DNA of 64,000 nt, from assembly GCF_018343775.1 (NCBI RefSeq), contig NZ_CP074349.1:1168001-1232000 (forward strand), written 5' to 3'. The notes below the pieces were generated by a model that was given only the letters and a program-made list of their open reading frames with translations, was not told the origin of the DNA and made no database searches. Shown piece after piece: positions 45,501 through 55,953 of the stretch (its first letter is position 1; every line of letters starts with the position of its first letter). The stretch comes from Pseudomonas cichorii (GTDB lineage Bacteria; Pseudomonadota; Gammaproteobacteria; Pseudomonadales; Pseudomonadaceae). A program made the translations under genes and the position numbers.

Positions 45501-45917
45501 CTGGTTGTAAAGATCAATGATTTGCGATTGTTGCAAGCTTTGAGATTAACTGTTACAAAATTAGGCATAGTCAATAAAAATTTACATATCTACAATCGCC
45601 AGCACTCATCGTCCAGCCAGGCTTGGCGATCAGAAATTTTGAGGCTCGGAGCGCCCTGTGCAGGCTAAACAGGCAGCGCAATGCTGGCCTCTGAGCGCGC
45701 AGGATCAGCGCGCGCAAGGCGATTGATCTGCGAAAGCAGGCCAGTTTCCGGCGGCTCAAAATAAGAATTCATAGCAAAAAACCCGGATTTGTCGTTTCGC
45801 AACAGAGCGTTTCGGCAGGTCCTTGTTCAATTTAAAAAAAGATGCCGGCACTGGCAGGGTAAAGTGTTGGCGGTCGAAACCCACTGCACCGCGCAAGCTG
45901 CTTTTAGAGGTCGTGAG
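45501..45917. other. Intergenic region upstream of cyoA
   Basis: A 417-bp gene-free stretch that must contain the cyo promoter. It includes an A+T-rich part (45540-45600), then a GC-rich part with inverted CGCGC segments near 45697-45715. I found no full ANR/FNR-type TTGAT-N4-ATCAA site by eye. Confidence 0.4.
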
Positions 45918-46859
45918 ATGAGTAAAACAAGGTACCCCAGGTTTTTTGGCTACTTGGCCCTGTTCAGCATGCTGTTGCTCAGCGGCTGTGACGGCGTTCC
46001 TCTGCTCGATCCGAAAGGGCAGGTGGGTATCGAACAGCGGAACCTGATCATCATCGCCACGCTGCTGATGCTGATCGTGGTCATCCCGGTCATTGTCCTG
46101 ACCTTCGTCTTCGCCTGGAAGTATCGCGCGTCCAACAAGGCCGCCAAGTACACGCCCGACTGGTCGCACTCGACCAAGATTGAAGTCGCGGTCTGGGGTA
46201 TCCCCATGATCCTGCTGGTCTTCCTGGGCTACTTCACCTACATCTCCACTCACTCGCTGGACCCGTACCGTCCGCTTGAGTCCGACGTCAAGCCTGTGAC
46301 CATCCAGGTTGTCGCGCTGGACTGGAAATGGGTGTTCATCTATCCGGAACAAGGCATCGCCACGGTCAACAAGATCGTCTTCCCTGCCAATACCCCGATC
46401 AATTTCCAGGTTACATCCGACTCTGTAATGAACTCGTTCTTCATTCCAGGCCTGGGTGGCCAGATCTACGCAATGGCTGGCATGCACACCAAGCTGCATC
46501 TGATCGCCAACGAAAACCACGAGTTCAACGGTATCTCGGCCAACTACAGTGGCGCGGGTTTCACCGGCATGAAGTTCAAGGCTATCGCCACCAGCCAGGC
46601 TGATTTCGATGCCTGGATCAACGAAGTCAAGAGTTCACCTAAACAGCTTGGTGCTGCTGAATACGCTGAACTGGCCAAACCTAGCGAACGCAATCCCGTC
46701 GAACTTTATTCCACGGTTACTCCGAACCTGTTCCAGATCATCATCGACAAGTATGAAGGTATGAACCCAGGCAAGAAGCTGATCCCTGGTGAGAAAGAAG
46801 TCGCTGGTGCCGAAGGTGCGGAAAAGGGCAAAAATTCAGCTGCTGGGGCAGAGGAGTAA
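45918..46859 (+). CDS. cyoA: Cytochrome o ubiquinol oxidase subunit II
   Basis: A 313-residue lipoprotein-type subunit: the signal ends LLLSGCDG with the lipobox cysteine, and two helices follow (about 42-65 and 88-108). A C-terminal cupredoxin-fold domain (VTIQVVALDWKWVFIYPEQ) lacks the Cu-A ligands, as in quinol oxidases. The ATG at 45918 is used; an earlier frame start at 45789 adds residues that do not look like a signal peptide. The C-terminal tail is Ala/Glu/Gly-rich. It is the first gene of cyoABCDE. Confidence 0.95.
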   Translation: MSKTRYPRFFGYLALFSMLLLSGCDGVPLLDPKGQVGIEQRNLIIIATLLMLIVVIPVIVLTFVFAWKYRASNKAAKYTPDWSHSTKIEVAVWGIPMILLVFLGYFTYISTHSLDPYRPLESDVKPVTIQVVALDWKWVFIYPEQGIATVNKIVFPANTPINFQVTSDSVMNSFFIPGLGGQIYAMAGMHTKLHLIANENHEFNGISANYSGAGFTGMKFKAIATSQADFDAWINEVKSSPKQLGAAEYAELAKPSERNPVELYSTVTPNLFQIIIDKYEGMNPGKKLIPGEKEVAGAEGAEKGKNSAAGAEE

Positions 46860-46862
46860 ACG

Positions 46863-48875
46863 ATGTTAGGTAAATTAAGTTGGGAATCGGTACCGTTCCA
46901 CGAGCCGATAGTCATGGTGACCCTTGCCATGATCGCGCTCGGTGGTCTGGGTGTGGTCGGGGCTATCACTTACTTCAAGAAGTGGTCTTACCTGTGGACC
47001 GAGTGGTTGACGTCCGTCGATCACAAGAAAATCGGCGTGATGTATATCATCGTCGCCATGATCATGCTGCTGCGCGGTTTTGCCGACGCCATCATGATGC
47101 GTGCACAGCTGGCCATGGCCCAGAACGGCGCCGAAGGCTTCCTGCCGCCTGAACACTATGACCAGATCTTCACCGCTCACGGTGTGATCATGATCATCTT
47201 CATGGCGATGCCGTTCTTCACCGGTCTGATGAACATCGTTCTGCCGTTGCAGATCGGTGCTCGTGACGTTGCCTTCCCGTTCCTTAACTCCCTCAGCTTC
47301 TGGCTGCTGGTATCGGGCATGCTGCTGATCAACATCTCCCTGGGTGTCGGCGAGTTCGCCAAGACCGGCTGGGTTGCGTATCCGCCGTTGTCGGGTCTGC
47401 AATACAGTCCTGGAGTGGGTGTCGATTACTACATCTGGGCGCTACAGCTATCGGGGCTAGGTACGACACTTACGGGCGTCAACTTCCTGGTGACCGTGCT
47501 GAAGATGCGTACCCCTGGCATGAAACTGATGGACATGCCGATCTTCACCTGGACCTGCACCTGGGCAAACATCCTGATCGTGGCTTCGTTCCCGATCCTG
47601 ACCGCTACCCTGGCGTTGCTGACCCTCGACCGTTACCTGGACTTCCACATCTTCACGAACGAAATGGGCGGTAACCCCATGATGTACGTGAACCTGTTCT
47701 GGGCATGGGGTCACCCTGAGGTTTACATCCTGATTCTGCCTGCGTTCGGTGTCTTCTCCGAAGTCATCTCGACGTTCTCGGGCAAGCGTCTGTTCGGCCA
47801 CAAGTCGATGATCTTCGCTTCCGGCGCGATCTGTGTACTGGGCTTCATGGTATGGCTGCACCACTTCTTCACCATGGGTGCGGGCGCCAACGTCAACGCC
47901 TTCTTCGGTCTGGCGACGATGCTCATCGCGATACCGACGGGTGTGAAGCTATTCAACTGGCTGTTCACCATCTACCAGGGCCGTCTGCGTTTCACCGCGC
48001 CAGTACTCTGGACCCTGGGCTTCATGGTTACCTTCTCGATCGGCGGCATGACCGGCGTTCTGTTGGCAATCCCGGGTGCTGACTTCGTACTGCACAACAG
48101 CCTGTTCGTAATCGCTCACTTCCACAACGTCATCATCGGCGGTGCGGTATTCGGTTACATCGCCGGCTTCGCGTTCTGGTTCCCTAAAGCGTTCGGTTTC
48201 ACCCTGAACGAGAAGTGGGGCAAGGCAGCGTTCTGGTTCTGGATCAGCGGCTTCTTCGTTGCATTCATGCCTCTGTACGCGCTGGGCTTCCTGGGTATGA
48301 CCCGTCGCCTGAACGCTACCGACATGCCTGAGTGGAACATCTACCTGAACGTTGCTCTGTTCGGTGCATTCCTGATCGCAGCCGGTATCGCTTCGCAGCT
48401 GATCCAGTTGTTCGTCAGTATCCGTGACCGCAACCAGAACCGCGATCTGACCGGTGACCCATGGAATGGCCACACTCTGGAGTGGTCCACTTCTTCGCCA
48501 CCACCGTTCTACAACTTTGCCGAGCTGCCTGAGGCAAAAGACATCGATGCATTCACGGACGCCAAGCGTGCCGGTACCGCCTACAAGGTTCCTGCTCACT
48601 ACTCGGCTATCCACATGCCTAACAACACGGCGACCGGCCTGTACATGGGTCTGCTGTTGACCGTCTTCGGCTTCGCGTTCATCTGGCACATCTGGTGGCT
48701 GGTGGGTGCAAGTCTGCTGGCGACCATCGTTGTCTTCGTCATTCACGCTGCACGTGACGACCAGGGCTACATGGTGCCTGCTGAAGATGTAGCGCGTATT
48801 GAAGGTGAGCATCACAAGGTCCTGGCGGCCAACGGTGCATACACTCCTGTCAAGTCCTCGCTGGAACAGGTTTAA
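46863..48875 (+). CDS. cyoB: Cytochrome o ubiquinol oxidase subunit I
   Basis: A 670-residue haem-copper oxidase subunit with about 15 helices. Haem/Cu-B ligands lie in [33 protein letters not shown] and [12 protein letters not shown], with [11 protein letters not shown] near the C-terminal part. It reduces oxygen to water with ubiquinol electrons while pumping protons. It follows cyoA by 3 bp. Confidence 0.97.
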   Translation: MLGKLSWESVPFHEPIVMVTLAMIALGGLGVVGAITYFKKWSYLWTEWLTSVDHKKIGVMYIIVAMIMLLRGFADAIMMRAQLAMAQNGAEGFLPPEHYDQIFTAHGVIMIIFMAMPFFTGLMNIVLPLQIGARDVAFPFLNSLSFWLLVSGMLLINISLGVGEFAKTGWVAYPPLSGLQYSPGVGVDYYIWALQLSGLGTTLTGVNFLVTVLKMRTPGMKLMDMPIFTWTCTWANILIVASFPILTATLALLTLDRYLDFHIFTNEMGGNPMMYVNLFWAWGHPEVYILILPAFGVFSEVISTFSGKRLFGHKSMIFASGAICVLGFMVWLHHFFTMGAGANVNAFFGLATMLIAIPTGVKLFNWLFTIYQGRLRFTAPVLWTLGFMVTFSIGGMTGVLLAIPGADFVLHNSLFVIAHFHNVIIGGAVFGYIAGFAFWFPKAFGFTLNEKWGKAAFWFWISGFFVAFMPLYALGFLGMTRRLNATDMPEWNIYLNVALFGAFLIAAGIASQLIQLFVSIRDRNQNRDLTGDPWNGHTLEWSTSSPPPFYNFAELPEAKDIDAFTDAKRAGTAYKVPAHYSAIHMPNNTATGLYMGLLLTVFGFAFIWHIWWLVGASLLATIVVFVIHAARDDQGYMVPAEDVARIEGEHHKVLAANGAYTPVKSSLEQV

Positions 48876-48877
48876 AC

Positions 48878-49507
48878 ATGTCAAATATTGCTATCAACTC
48901 CGGAGCCCACGGTCATGACGCTCATGACCATGGGCATGACGATCACCACGACAGCGGTGGAATGACGGTCTACGGCTTCTGGCTGTACCTGATGACCGAC
49001 TGCGTGTTGTTCGCATCGTTCTTCGCGGTCTATGCCGTGATGGTCAACAGTGTCGCGGGCGGCCCGTCGGGCCAGGACATCTTCCTGCTGCCTTTCGTGG
49101 CTGTGGAAACCGCGTTCCTGCTGGTCAGTAGTATCACTTATGGCTTCGCCATGCTGGCGCTGTACAAAGGCAAGAAGAGTCAGGTCCTGAGCTGGTTGGC
49201 CCTGACTTTCCTGTGCGGTGCTGCGTTTATCGCCATGGAAATCTATGAGTTCCATCACCTGATCAACGAAGGCTACGGTCCTAGCCGCAGCGGCTTCCTG
49301 TCGGCGTTCTTCGCCCTGGTCGGCCTGCACGGTCTGCACGTAACCAGCGGTCTGATCTGGATGGGTATCATGATGTATCAGGTCCAGAAAAAGGGCCTGA
49401 CCAACACCAACAAGACCCGCCTGAGCTGCCTGAGCCTGTTCTGGCACTTCCTGGACGTGGTCTGGATCGGTGTGTTCACTATCGTCTACCTGATGGGAGC
49501 CCTGTAA
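48878..49507 (+). CDS. cyoC: Cytochrome o ubiquinol oxidase subunit III
   Basis: A 209-residue five-helix subunit. The N-terminal tail is histidine/aspartate-rich ([20 protein letters not shown]), followed by [20 protein letters not shown] and [15 protein letters not shown], typical of subunit III. It lies 2 bp after cyoB. Confidence 0.96.
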   Translation: MSNIAINSGAHGHDAHDHGHDDHHDSGGMTVYGFWLYLMTDCVLFASFFAVYAVMVNSVAGGPSGQDIFLLPFVAVETAFLLVSSITYGFAMLALYKGKKSQVLSWLALTFLCGAAFIAMEIYEFHHLINEGYGPSRSGFLSAFFALVGLHGLHVTSGLIWMGIMMYQVQKKGLTNTNKTRLSCLSLFWHFLDVVWIGVFTIVYLMGAL

Positions 49508-49840
49508 ATGGCGAATTCACATCATCCAGCTGAAGACAATAGCCACGGTTCCGTGAAGTCGTACATCATCGGTTTCGTGCTGTCGATCATCCTGACTGCC
49601 ATCCCGTTCGCTCTGGTCATGTCTCCGGTTCTGCCGAAAGACCTGACCATCGCGATCATCCTGGCCTTCGCGATCGTCCAGATCCTGGTGCACCTGCATT
49701 ACTTCCTGCACCTGGACTTCACGAGTGCGCAACGTAACAACGTGCTGGCGTTTGCCTTCACCGCGTTGGTTATCGTGCTGCTGGTCGGCCTGTCGCTGTG
49801 GATCATTTTCAGTATCCATCGCGAAATGATGGCGCATTGA
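49508..49840 (+). CDS. cyoD: Cytochrome o ubiquinol oxidase subunit IV
   Basis: A 110-residue three-helix subunit (helices at about 19-40, 48-68, 80-102) starting [20 protein letters not shown], directly abutting cyoC. It helps assemble the oxidase. Confidence 0.95.
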   Translation: MANSHHPAEDNSHGSVKSYIIGFVLSIILTAIPFALVMSPVLPKDLTIAIILAFAIVQILVHLHYFLHLDFTSAQRNNVLAFAFTALVIVLLVGLSLWIIFSIHREMMAH

Positions 49841-49850
49841 GGAATACCAG

Positions 49851-50738
49851 ATGTCCCTGAAGCACTTTATCCAAATCACCAAGCCGGGGATCATTTTCGG
49901 TAACGTGCTTTCGGTGGCAGGTGGCTTTTTTCTGGCTTCCAAGGGTGATATCGATTTCATCGTGTTTCTTGCGGCGGTAATCGGTACCTCCCTGGTCGTA
50001 GCGTCAGGTTGCGTATTCAACAACTGCATCGATCGTGATATCGACCAGCGCATGGAGCGGACTCGCAACCGTGTGCTGGTGCAGGGCCTGGTGTCCATCA
50101 AGCTTGCACTGCTGTATGCCACGATTCTGGGCATCGCCGGTGTCAGCCTGCTGTACACCTACGCCAACCCTCTGGCTGCCTTGCTGGGTGTGATCGGCTT
50201 CGTGATCTACGTGGGCTTCTACAGCCTGTACTTCAAGCGTAAATCCGTACACGGCACCCTGATCGGCAGCCTGTCGGGGGCCATGCCTCCGGTGATTGGC
50301 TACTGCGCTGTAAGCAACAGCTTCGATTTCGCGGCATGGACGCTACTGGTGATGTTCAGCCTGTGGCAGATGCCGCACTCGTATGCGATCGCGATCTTTC
50401 GTTTCAACGACTATCGTGCAGCGAAGATTCCGGTTCTGCCGGTCAAGCGCGGCATTCTGGTCACCAAGCGTCACATCCTGCTCTACATCCTGGCGTTCCT
50501 CGTGGCGACCCTGATGTTGACGTTCGGCGGTTACGCGGGTCTGAACTACCTCGCTGTTGCAGCGGGCATGGGCATGTACTGGTTGTACATGGCCTGGAAG
50601 GGCTACAAGGCTGCAGACGATACTGTCTGGGCCCGCAAGCTGTTCGTGTTCTCCATCTTCACCATCACCGCCCTGAGCGTGATGATGTCGGTGGACTTTC
50701 AGGTAACGAAAGAGTTGCTGGTGACCTACGCCTTCTGA
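49851..50738 (+). CDS. cyoE: Protohaem IX farnesyltransferase (haem O synthase)
   Basis: A 295-residue UbiA-family membrane enzyme that converts haem B to haem O for the Cyo oxidase. Prenyl-diphosphate/metal-binding motifs are [18 protein letters not shown] and the loop around [16 protein letters not shown]. It starts 10 bp after cyoD and is last in the operon, which ends in a strong terminator. Confidence 0.96.
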   Translation: MSLKHFIQITKPGIIFGNVLSVAGGFFLASKGDIDFIVFLAAVIGTSLVVASGCVFNNCIDRDIDQRMERTRNRVLVQGLVSIKLALLYATILGIAGVSLLYTYANPLAALLGVIGFVIYVGFYSLYFKRKSVHGTLIGSLSGAMPPVIGYCAVSNSFDFAAWTLLVMFSLWQMPHSYAIAIFRFNDYRAAKIPVLPVKRGILVTKRHILLYILAFLVATLMLTFGGYAGLNYLAVAAGMGMYWLYMAWKGYKAADDTVWARKLFVFSIFTITALSVMMSVDFQVTKELLVTYAF

Positions 50739-50760
50739 CTTGCACTTGAACCCGAAAAAC

Positions 50761-50793
50761 AAAACCCTGTCCCCGAAAGGCGCAGGGTTTTTT
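50761..50793 (+). terminator. Terminator of the cyo operon
   Basis: The stem AAACCCTG/CAGGGTTT with a 13-nt loop is followed by TTT, giving a run of six T. It lies 22 bp after cyoE. Confidence 0.88.
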
Positions 50794-50881
50794 ATTGGAT
50801 GCTCACTTCAGCTCAAATGATCTGGCAGAATACGGCACAGGCCTGACTCATCCAGGCAGCGGCTAAACGAAAGAGGGCGTT

Positions 50882-51901
50882 ATGAGTCAAGAAAGCATCA
50901 ACTGGGAAACCCTGGGTTTCGATTACATCAAAACCGACAAGCGCTACCTCTCTCACTGGCGTGATGGCGCCTGGGATCAGGGTTCCCTGACCGAAGACAA
51001 CGTTCTGCATATCAGCGAAGGTTCTACCGCGCTGCATTACGGTCAACAGTGCTTTGAAGGCCTGAAGGCTTATCGTTGTAAGGATGGCTCGATCAACCTG
51101 TTCCGTCCTGACCAGAACGCCCAGCGCATGCAGCGCAGTTGTTCCCGTCTGTTGATGCCTCACGTACCGACCGATGTATTCATCGAAGCGTGCAAGCAGG
51201 TCGTCAAGGCCAACGAACGTTTCATCCCGCCTTATGGTTCGGGCGGTGCCCTGTACCTGCGTCCGTTCGTGATCGGCGTTGGCGACAACATCGGCGTGCG
51301 TACCGCGCCCGAGTTCATCTTCTCGATCTTCTGCATTCCGGTTGGCGCCTACTTCAAGGGCGGCCTGAAGCCGAACAACTTCGTGATCTCCGGCTACGAC
51401 CGTGCTGCCCCGAACGGCACCGGTGCTGCCAAGGTCGGTGGCAACTATGCTGCCAGCCTGATGCCAGGTTCCGAAGCCAAGAAACACAGCTTTGCCGACT
51501 GCATCTACCTGGACCCGCAAACCCACTCCAAGATCGAAGAAGTCGGTTCGGCCAACTTCTTTGCAATCACCGCCAACAATGAGTTCGTCACGCCCAAGTC
51601 GCCTTCCGTGCTGCCGGGTATCACCCGTCTGTCGCTGATGGAACTGGCACAAAGCCGCCTGGGCCTGACCGTTATCGAAGGTGATGTGCTGATCGACAAG
51701 ATCGGTGAGTTCAAGGAAGCGGGCGCCTGCGGCACCGCGGCCGTCATCACTCCGATTGGCGGGATTTCCTACAAGGACAAACTGCACGTCTTCCACAGCG
51801 AAACCGACGTCGGCCCTGTAACCCGCAAGCTCTACGCTGAACTCACCGGCGTGCAGTCCGGCGATGTCGAAGCGCCGGCTGGCTGGATCGTGAAGGTCTG
51901 A
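50882..51901 (+). CDS. ilvE: Branched-chain-amino-acid aminotransferase
   Basis: A 339-residue class IV PLP aminotransferase that interconverts leucine, isoleucine and valine with their 2-oxo acids. The PLP lysine is in GAAKVGGNYAASL, and the EVGSANFFAIT and ACGTAAVITPIG segments are conserved. A GAGGGCG ribosome site lies before the ATG. The length matches the bacterial/mitochondrial BCAT subgroup of about 340 residues rather than the 308-residue E. coli IlvE. Confidence 0.93.
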   Translation: MSQESINWETLGFDYIKTDKRYLSHWRDGAWDQGSLTEDNVLHISEGSTALHYGQQCFEGLKAYRCKDGSINLFRPDQNAQRMQRSCSRLLMPHVPTDVFIEACKQVVKANERFIPPYGSGGALYLRPFVIGVGDNIGVRTAPEFIFSIFCIPVGAYFKGGLKPNNFVISGYDRAAPNGTGAAKVGGNYAASLMPGSEAKKHSFADCIYLDPQTHSKIEEVGSANFFAITANNEFVTPKSPSVLPGITRLSLMELAQSRLGLTVIEGDVLIDKIGEFKEAGACGTAAVITPIGGISYKDKLHVFHSETDVGPVTRKLYAELTGVQSGDVEAPAGWIVKV

Positions 51902-51917
51902 TTCCCCACGACCCGCG

Positions 51918-51970
51918 TAGGAGAGAATTCATTCGCGAAATGCCCCGTCTTCGCGGATGAATTCGCTCTC
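51918..51970. repeat. REPIN (inverted REP pair)
   Basis: AGGAGAGAATTCATTCGCGA and, after 12 nt, the inverted TCGCGGATGAATTCGCTCTC. Same family as the palindromes at 514 and 58790. It lies between ilvE and the next convergent gene. Confidence 0.7.
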
Positions 51971-52121
51971 ATCAAACAAGACGCAAGACCATGAGTCTGG
52001 AAACACCTGCTCCTGTTTGCTGCGCGACAGCGCGGCGCCGAGGCGGCGGGTGATCTCCTACGGCAGTCAGGTCGTAAATTACTTTGTACGATGCTAAATC
52101 TCTGTCGGTTTTCAGGCCTTT

Positions 52122-52147
52122 TTCGCCAGCAAGCTGCCTCCTACAGG
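52122..52147. repeat. Second-type REP element
   Basis: TTCGCCAGCAAGCTGCCTCC plus TACAGG is the common Pseudomonas REP of the GCCAGCAAGCTGGCTCCTACA kind. A diverged copy lies at 58744-58767 (TCGCCAGCAAGCTGTCTCCC). Confidence 0.65.
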
Positions 52148-52157
52148 TTTTTTTGCC

Positions 52158-53120
52158 TCACGCCTTCGCTGGCCCCAGCACAATCGCCAAATGCCGCAAG
52201 TCGTCGACTTCGACGCTGAAGCTTTTCCCCGATGGGCTTTTGACGACATTCCCCAAGGCATAGACCGTGAAGAACTTCACTTCATCGGCATGGCTCAACA
52301 GCTCGGTGATGTACCGACTGGAGCGATAGGCCTGCATCTGCGCGGGTGATACGTACAGTGTCACCAGTTTGGCTTCGAGACGGTCGAAGAACTTGAACTT
52401 GAACCCCAGACCATAACGCTCCACCAGCCCGCCGCCATACAGCACCCGGCCGTTGTCGCCTGTCTGCGCATATTTGATGTGGCGAAAGTACGAGCGCAGG
52501 GACAACTCGCCTTGTCCGGGAATCTTCAGGGTCAGCAGCTTGAAGTCATCGGGGGATAATTGCGCCTTGGCCTGACGGAAGCTGTCCACCAGCCGCTCAA
52601 GATTATTGGTGCGCGTTTCACTGTAGCGCGGTGCTGCAGGCGTCGAAGCTTCTGCCGCTGGAGAGTCGTTCGCGGGCTTCGGTGCGCGAGGTCCAGCCTT
52701 GTCGGGGCCGGCCTTTTCCTTGACCGGGTCTTTGATCACGGGATCGAAGACATCAATGTAGTCATCCAGCTTGCGCTTGACCTTGCGAATGCGGGCCTGG
52801 GGATCGGTCTCTTCGACTTCGGGTTCTTCGTTGGCTTCCCCGGCGTCCTCCTCGACCCACTCGCAGCTGGCGTGATGGTCGTAATGCGGGTTGGCGCGAA
52901 AATGAGCGGCCACGAAGGTTGGATTGTCCTGAGGCTTCACGTCATAGCGAACCCCTGTCACTTTGGCGCCCAGCGCCCGGCAGGCTTCGCTCGAGCACAG
53001 GAACTCGAATCGCGAGCGCGGTAGCTCCTGAGAGAAATACTCTCGCCGGGCGGCGGTAATGGACAGTTCCTGCTGCAACTCGACACAGAACGCACGAGTG
53101 ATGGTTTTGCTGGGTTTCAT
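52158..53120 (-). CDS. Uncharacterised protein with N-terminal zinc-ribbon-like module
   Basis: A 320-residue soluble protein in three parts. The N-terminus (about 1-95) has FEFLCSSEACRALGAK, then HFRANPHYDHHASCEW: a Cys-x4-Cys ... His-x2-His-x3-Cys pattern that could bind zinc and superficially recalls CoiA-type N-domains. A charged Pro/Ala/Lys-rich linker covers about 95-180. A compact C-terminal domain (about 185-318) begins TNNLERLVDSFRQAKAQLS and includes RSYFRHIKYAQ and ALGNVVKSPSGKSFSVEV. I do not recognise the family. The start at 53120 (MKPSKTI) is preferred over 53147. Confidence 0.65.
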   Translation of the reverse strand: MKPSKTITRAFCVELQQELSITAARREYFSQELPRSRFEFLCSSEACRALGAKVTGVRYDVKPQDNPTFVAAHFRANPHYDHHASCEWVEEDAGEANEEPEVEETDPQARIRKVKRKLDDYIDVFDPVIKDPVKEKAGPDKAGPRAPKPANDSPAAEASTPAAPRYSETRTNNLERLVDSFRQAKAQLSPDDFKLLTLKIPGQGELSLRSYFRHIKYAQTGDNGRVLYGGGLVERYGLGFKFKFFDRLEAKLVTLYVSPAQMQAYRSSRYITELLSHADEVKFFTVYALGNVVKSPSGKSFSVEVDDLRHLAIVLGPAKA

Positions 53121-53196
53121 GCGTCTTTCCTTGATCGTCCAAGGCAATACGCTATTTCAGGACGGACTGGCTTTCAACCGAATGTTTGGCTGGAAG

Positions 53197-53230
53197 ACAC
53201 TCTTTGCGCTGCGGGCAGCGCAAAGAGTGT
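53197..53230. other. Long perfect hairpin after the chemoreceptor gene
   Basis: ACACTCTTTGCGCTGC and GCAGCGCAAAGAGTGT pair over 16 bp with a 2-nt GG tip, 9 bp after the chemoreceptor stop codon on the minus strand. There is no T-run on either side, so it is not a classical terminator; it may protect the 3' end or slow polymerase. Confidence 0.7.
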
Positions 53231-53238
53231 GTCTTGGG

Positions 53239-54894
53239 TCAGGACAGGCGGAAACGTCCGACGATGCCGCTCAGGTCCACAGCCAGTCGTGACAGCTCGC
53301 GGCTGGCCGTACTGGTTTGCTGTGCGCCGGAAGAAGACTGCGCCGACAGGTCGCGGATGTTCACCAGGTTGCGGTCAACTTCCCGCGCAACATGCGCCTG
53401 CTCCTGTGCAGCGCTGGCGATCACCAGATTGAGGTCGTTGATCTCGCTGACCGCCGCGTTGATCTTGCTCAGCGCTTCATTGGCGCCTTCGGCGATGCCC
53501 AGGGTTTCGCTGGCCAGTTCGGTATTGCCGCGCATGGAGCCCACGGCGCGGTCGGTACCGTTCTGGATATTGGTGACCAGACGTTCGATTTCGCTGGTGG
53601 ATTGCTGGGTACGATGAGCCAGAGCGCGCACTTCGTCGGCAACGACGGCAAAACCACGTCCGGCTTCGCCTGCGCGCGCCGCTTCGATAGCGGCGTTCAG
53701 CGCCAGCAGGTTGGTTTGTTCCGCCAGGCCCTGAATCACGTCCAGCACCTTGCCGATATCACGGGACTGATCTGCCAGCTCACCGATCAGGGTCGCAGTC
53801 TTTTGTACGTCATTGCTCATGGTATCGATGGCACTGACCGTCTTTTTGACCAGCCCGAGCCCGTCTTGCGCGGCTCCCGTCGCGTTGTTGGACGAACGGG
53901 CGGTGTGTTCGGCATTGCGGGCCACTTCTTCCACTGCGCTGGTCATTTGATTGACTGCCGTGGCGGCCTGATCGATTTCGGTGTTCTGTTTGTGCAGGCC
54001 GTGAACGCCATCTTCGGTAATGGCGGTCATTTCTTCGGCTGCCGAGGCGAGCTGGTTTGCCGAGCTGGAGATCTGCTGCAATGTCTCGCGAAGCTGTGCC
54101 TGCATGGCACCGACGGCGGCCACCACGCTGGACTTGTCATTGCTCGCAATGTTAATGGTGCTGCTCAAGTCACCCTTGGCGATGGTGCGGGTGATGCCAG
54201 CCACCATGTCGGGTTCTCCACCAATGGCGCCGAGAATGCTACGAGTCGTCAGCAGCGTTGCGATGACGCCCAGCAGAGCAATGACCAGCGTCGCGCCTAT
54301 CGCCAGGCCATTGGCCTGGTTGGCGCTCTCTTCCTGCGCCTGGAAGCGTTTGCCGGCCTGTTGCTTGCCTTGCTCGCGCAGGGTTTGCAGGGTCTTGAAG
54401 ACCTGCTCCGCGTAAGGCTTGACCTCGGTGCGGTTGATATTGGTGGCCCCGGCAATATCGCCGGTCTGGATCACGCTGGTCTGATGGCGCATACCGTCAC
54501 GCAACTTCGCATAGTCACGCTGCAATTGCTGGGTCAGTTGAGTATCCAGAGTGCCAGCCGTTTCCTGGCTCAACTGACTCGTCAGCTTGTCCAGTTGAGT
54601 GAAAGCGTTTTCGTTCTCGGTTTTCCAGACGGCGGTTTGCTCCGGGTTGCCAATGGCGATCATGCGCAGAATATTGATGTCCACCCGAGTGAGTGTGCCA
54701 TCAATATTGTTCACGGTTTCTGTCGCCAGAAAGTCGCGGTTATAGAGCGCATCGACGTTTTCGGTCGATGTCTTGAGTGTCTGGATCATGAAAACCGACA
54801 AGACGAAAAAAGCAATGATGATCGCGAAGGTCGAGAACATCAGACGCTGTTTTACGGTGAAGCCGGTTCTGGTGGCGACTTGAGTGTGTGCCAT
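53239..54894 (-). CDS. Methyl-accepting chemotaxis protein
   Basis: A 551-residue chemoreceptor with TM1 (about 17-38, [20 protein letters not shown]), a periplasmic four-helix-bundle sensor (about 40-200) and TM2 (about 203-223, [18 protein letters not shown]). HAMP and a long cytoplasmic coiled coil follow. The hairpin tip is [35 protein letters not shown] (quoted as family core [19 protein letters not shown]). No C-terminal CheR-tether pentapeptide is evident. The ligand is unknown. Glu/Gln methylation sites are expected from the family. Confidence 0.93.
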   Translation of the reverse strand: MAHTQVATRTGFTVKQRLMFSTFAIIIAFFVLSVFMIQTLKTSTENVDALYNRDFLATETVNNIDGTLTRVDINILRMIAIGNPEQTAVWKTENENAFTQLDKLTSQLSQETAGTLDTQLTQQLQRDYAKLRDGMRHQTSVIQTGDIAGATNINRTEVKPYAEQVFKTLQTLREQGKQQAGKRFQAQEESANQANGLAIGATLVIALLGVIATLLTTRSILGAIGGEPDMVAGITRTIAKGDLSSTINIASNDKSSVVAAVGAMQAQLRETLQQISSSANQLASAAEEMTAITEDGVHGLHKQNTEIDQAATAVNQMTSAVEEVARNAEHTARSSNNATGAAQDGLGLVKKTVSAIDTMSNDVQKTATLIGELADQSRDIGKVLDVIQGLAEQTNLLALNAAIEAARAGEAGRGFAVVADEVRALAHRTQQSTSEIERLVTNIQNGTDRAVGSMRGNTELASETLGIAEGANEALSKINAAVSEINDLNLVIASAAQEQAHVAREVDRNLVNIRDLSAQSSSGAQQTSTASRELSRLAVDLSGIVGRFRLS

Positions 54895-55002
54895 GACTTT
54901 CTCCTCGATGGAGCTTGTTGCGCAGATTGGAGATGCCGCGCTCTGGAGGCGCGTTATCTTTTATCGGCGTGAAACCCCTGAGCTAAAGCCATGGCCTGGA
55001 GT

Positions 55003-55791
55003 TTATTGGCCCGGTACCGCCAGCCATTCACTCAGCGCCTGCTGGTAGGCGCCTGTCGCTTTACTCAAGTGCAACCACTGGTCGACATAGCTTTTCCAGG
55101 TCACGTCATCCCGTGGCAGCAGATAGGCCTTTTCACCGTATTGCATGTAACGGGCCGGATTGACCGCACACAGGCCCGGCATGCGCTTCTGCTGATAGAG
55201 CGCTTCGGAGGCATCGGTGATCATCACGTCGGCCTTCTTGTCCAGCAACTCCTGGAAGATGGTCTTGTTGTCGTGGAAGGCAATCGGAGCCTTGGGCAGG
55301 TAGGCGCGGGCGAAAGCTTCGTTGGTGCCACCTGCGGGTTCGATCAGGCGGACGGACGGCTGGTTGATCTGCTCGATTGTCTGGTACAGCGCCTGATCTT
55401 CGCAGCGGACCAGCGGGATCTTGCCGTCGACATCCAGCGTGTTGCTGAAGAAGGCTTTCTTCTGGCGCTCCAGGGTGACGGAGATGCCGCCCATGCCGAT
55501 GTCGCATTTACCGGCGACCATGTCCGGCATCAGGGTTTTCCAGGTGGTCGGGACCCACTCGACCTTGACGCCCAGGCTCTTGGCCAGCGAGCGTGCCATG
55601 GTGATATCGATGCCTTCGTACTCACCGTCCTCGCGCAGGAAGGTGTAAGGCTTATAGTCGCCAGTGGTACACACTGACAGCTCACCGGCCTGAATCACCT
55701 TGTCCAGATGCGAGGACGATTCCTGTGCCTGAGCCATGCCTGTCAGGCCCAGCAGAAGGGCGGCCGGTACGCTGTATTTCAGATTCATCAT
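55003..55791 (-). CDS. PheC-like periplasmic protein (cyclohexadienyl dehydratase/solute-binding fold)
   Basis: A 262-residue exported protein of solute-binding family 3, with a signal peptide (about 1-23, LLLGLTGMAQAQES). It follows P. aeruginosa PheC closely by memory: TTGDYKPYTF, GISVTLERQKKAFFS, PAGGTNEAFARAYLPKA, MITDASEAL and a C-terminal YVDQWLHL. PheC converts prephenate to phenylpyruvate and arogenate to phenylalanine in the periplasm. No transporter permease or ATPase is adjacent, which favours an enzyme over a transport role; pure ligand binding cannot be excluded. The MM start at 55791 is chosen for the signal peptide. Confidence 0.7.
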   Translation of the reverse strand: MMNLKYSVPAALLLGLTGMAQAQESSSHLDKVIQAGELSVCTTGDYKPYTFLREDGEYEGIDITMARSLAKSLGVKVEWVPTTWKTLMPDMVAGKCDIGMGGISVTLERQKKAFFSNTLDVDGKIPLVRCEDQALYQTIEQINQPSVRLIEPAGGTNEAFARAYLPKAPIAFHDNKTIFQELLDKKADVMITDASEALYQQKRMPGLCAVNPARYMQYGEKAYLLPRDDVTWKSYVDQWLHLSKATGAYQQALSEWLAVPGQ

Positions 55792-55953
55792 GGGGCTGGG
55801 TACTCGCAGCGGTTTGATTGGATTTATCGGACGCGGCAGAGTGCTCCATGGGTTGGAGCGACGTGAAGCCGCAGTCGCGTCATGCCCGTTCGTTGAACTT
55901 ACGGGTACGCATTTCGTCATTTCACAGGACGTTGAATGGAAAGGAGATCGATC

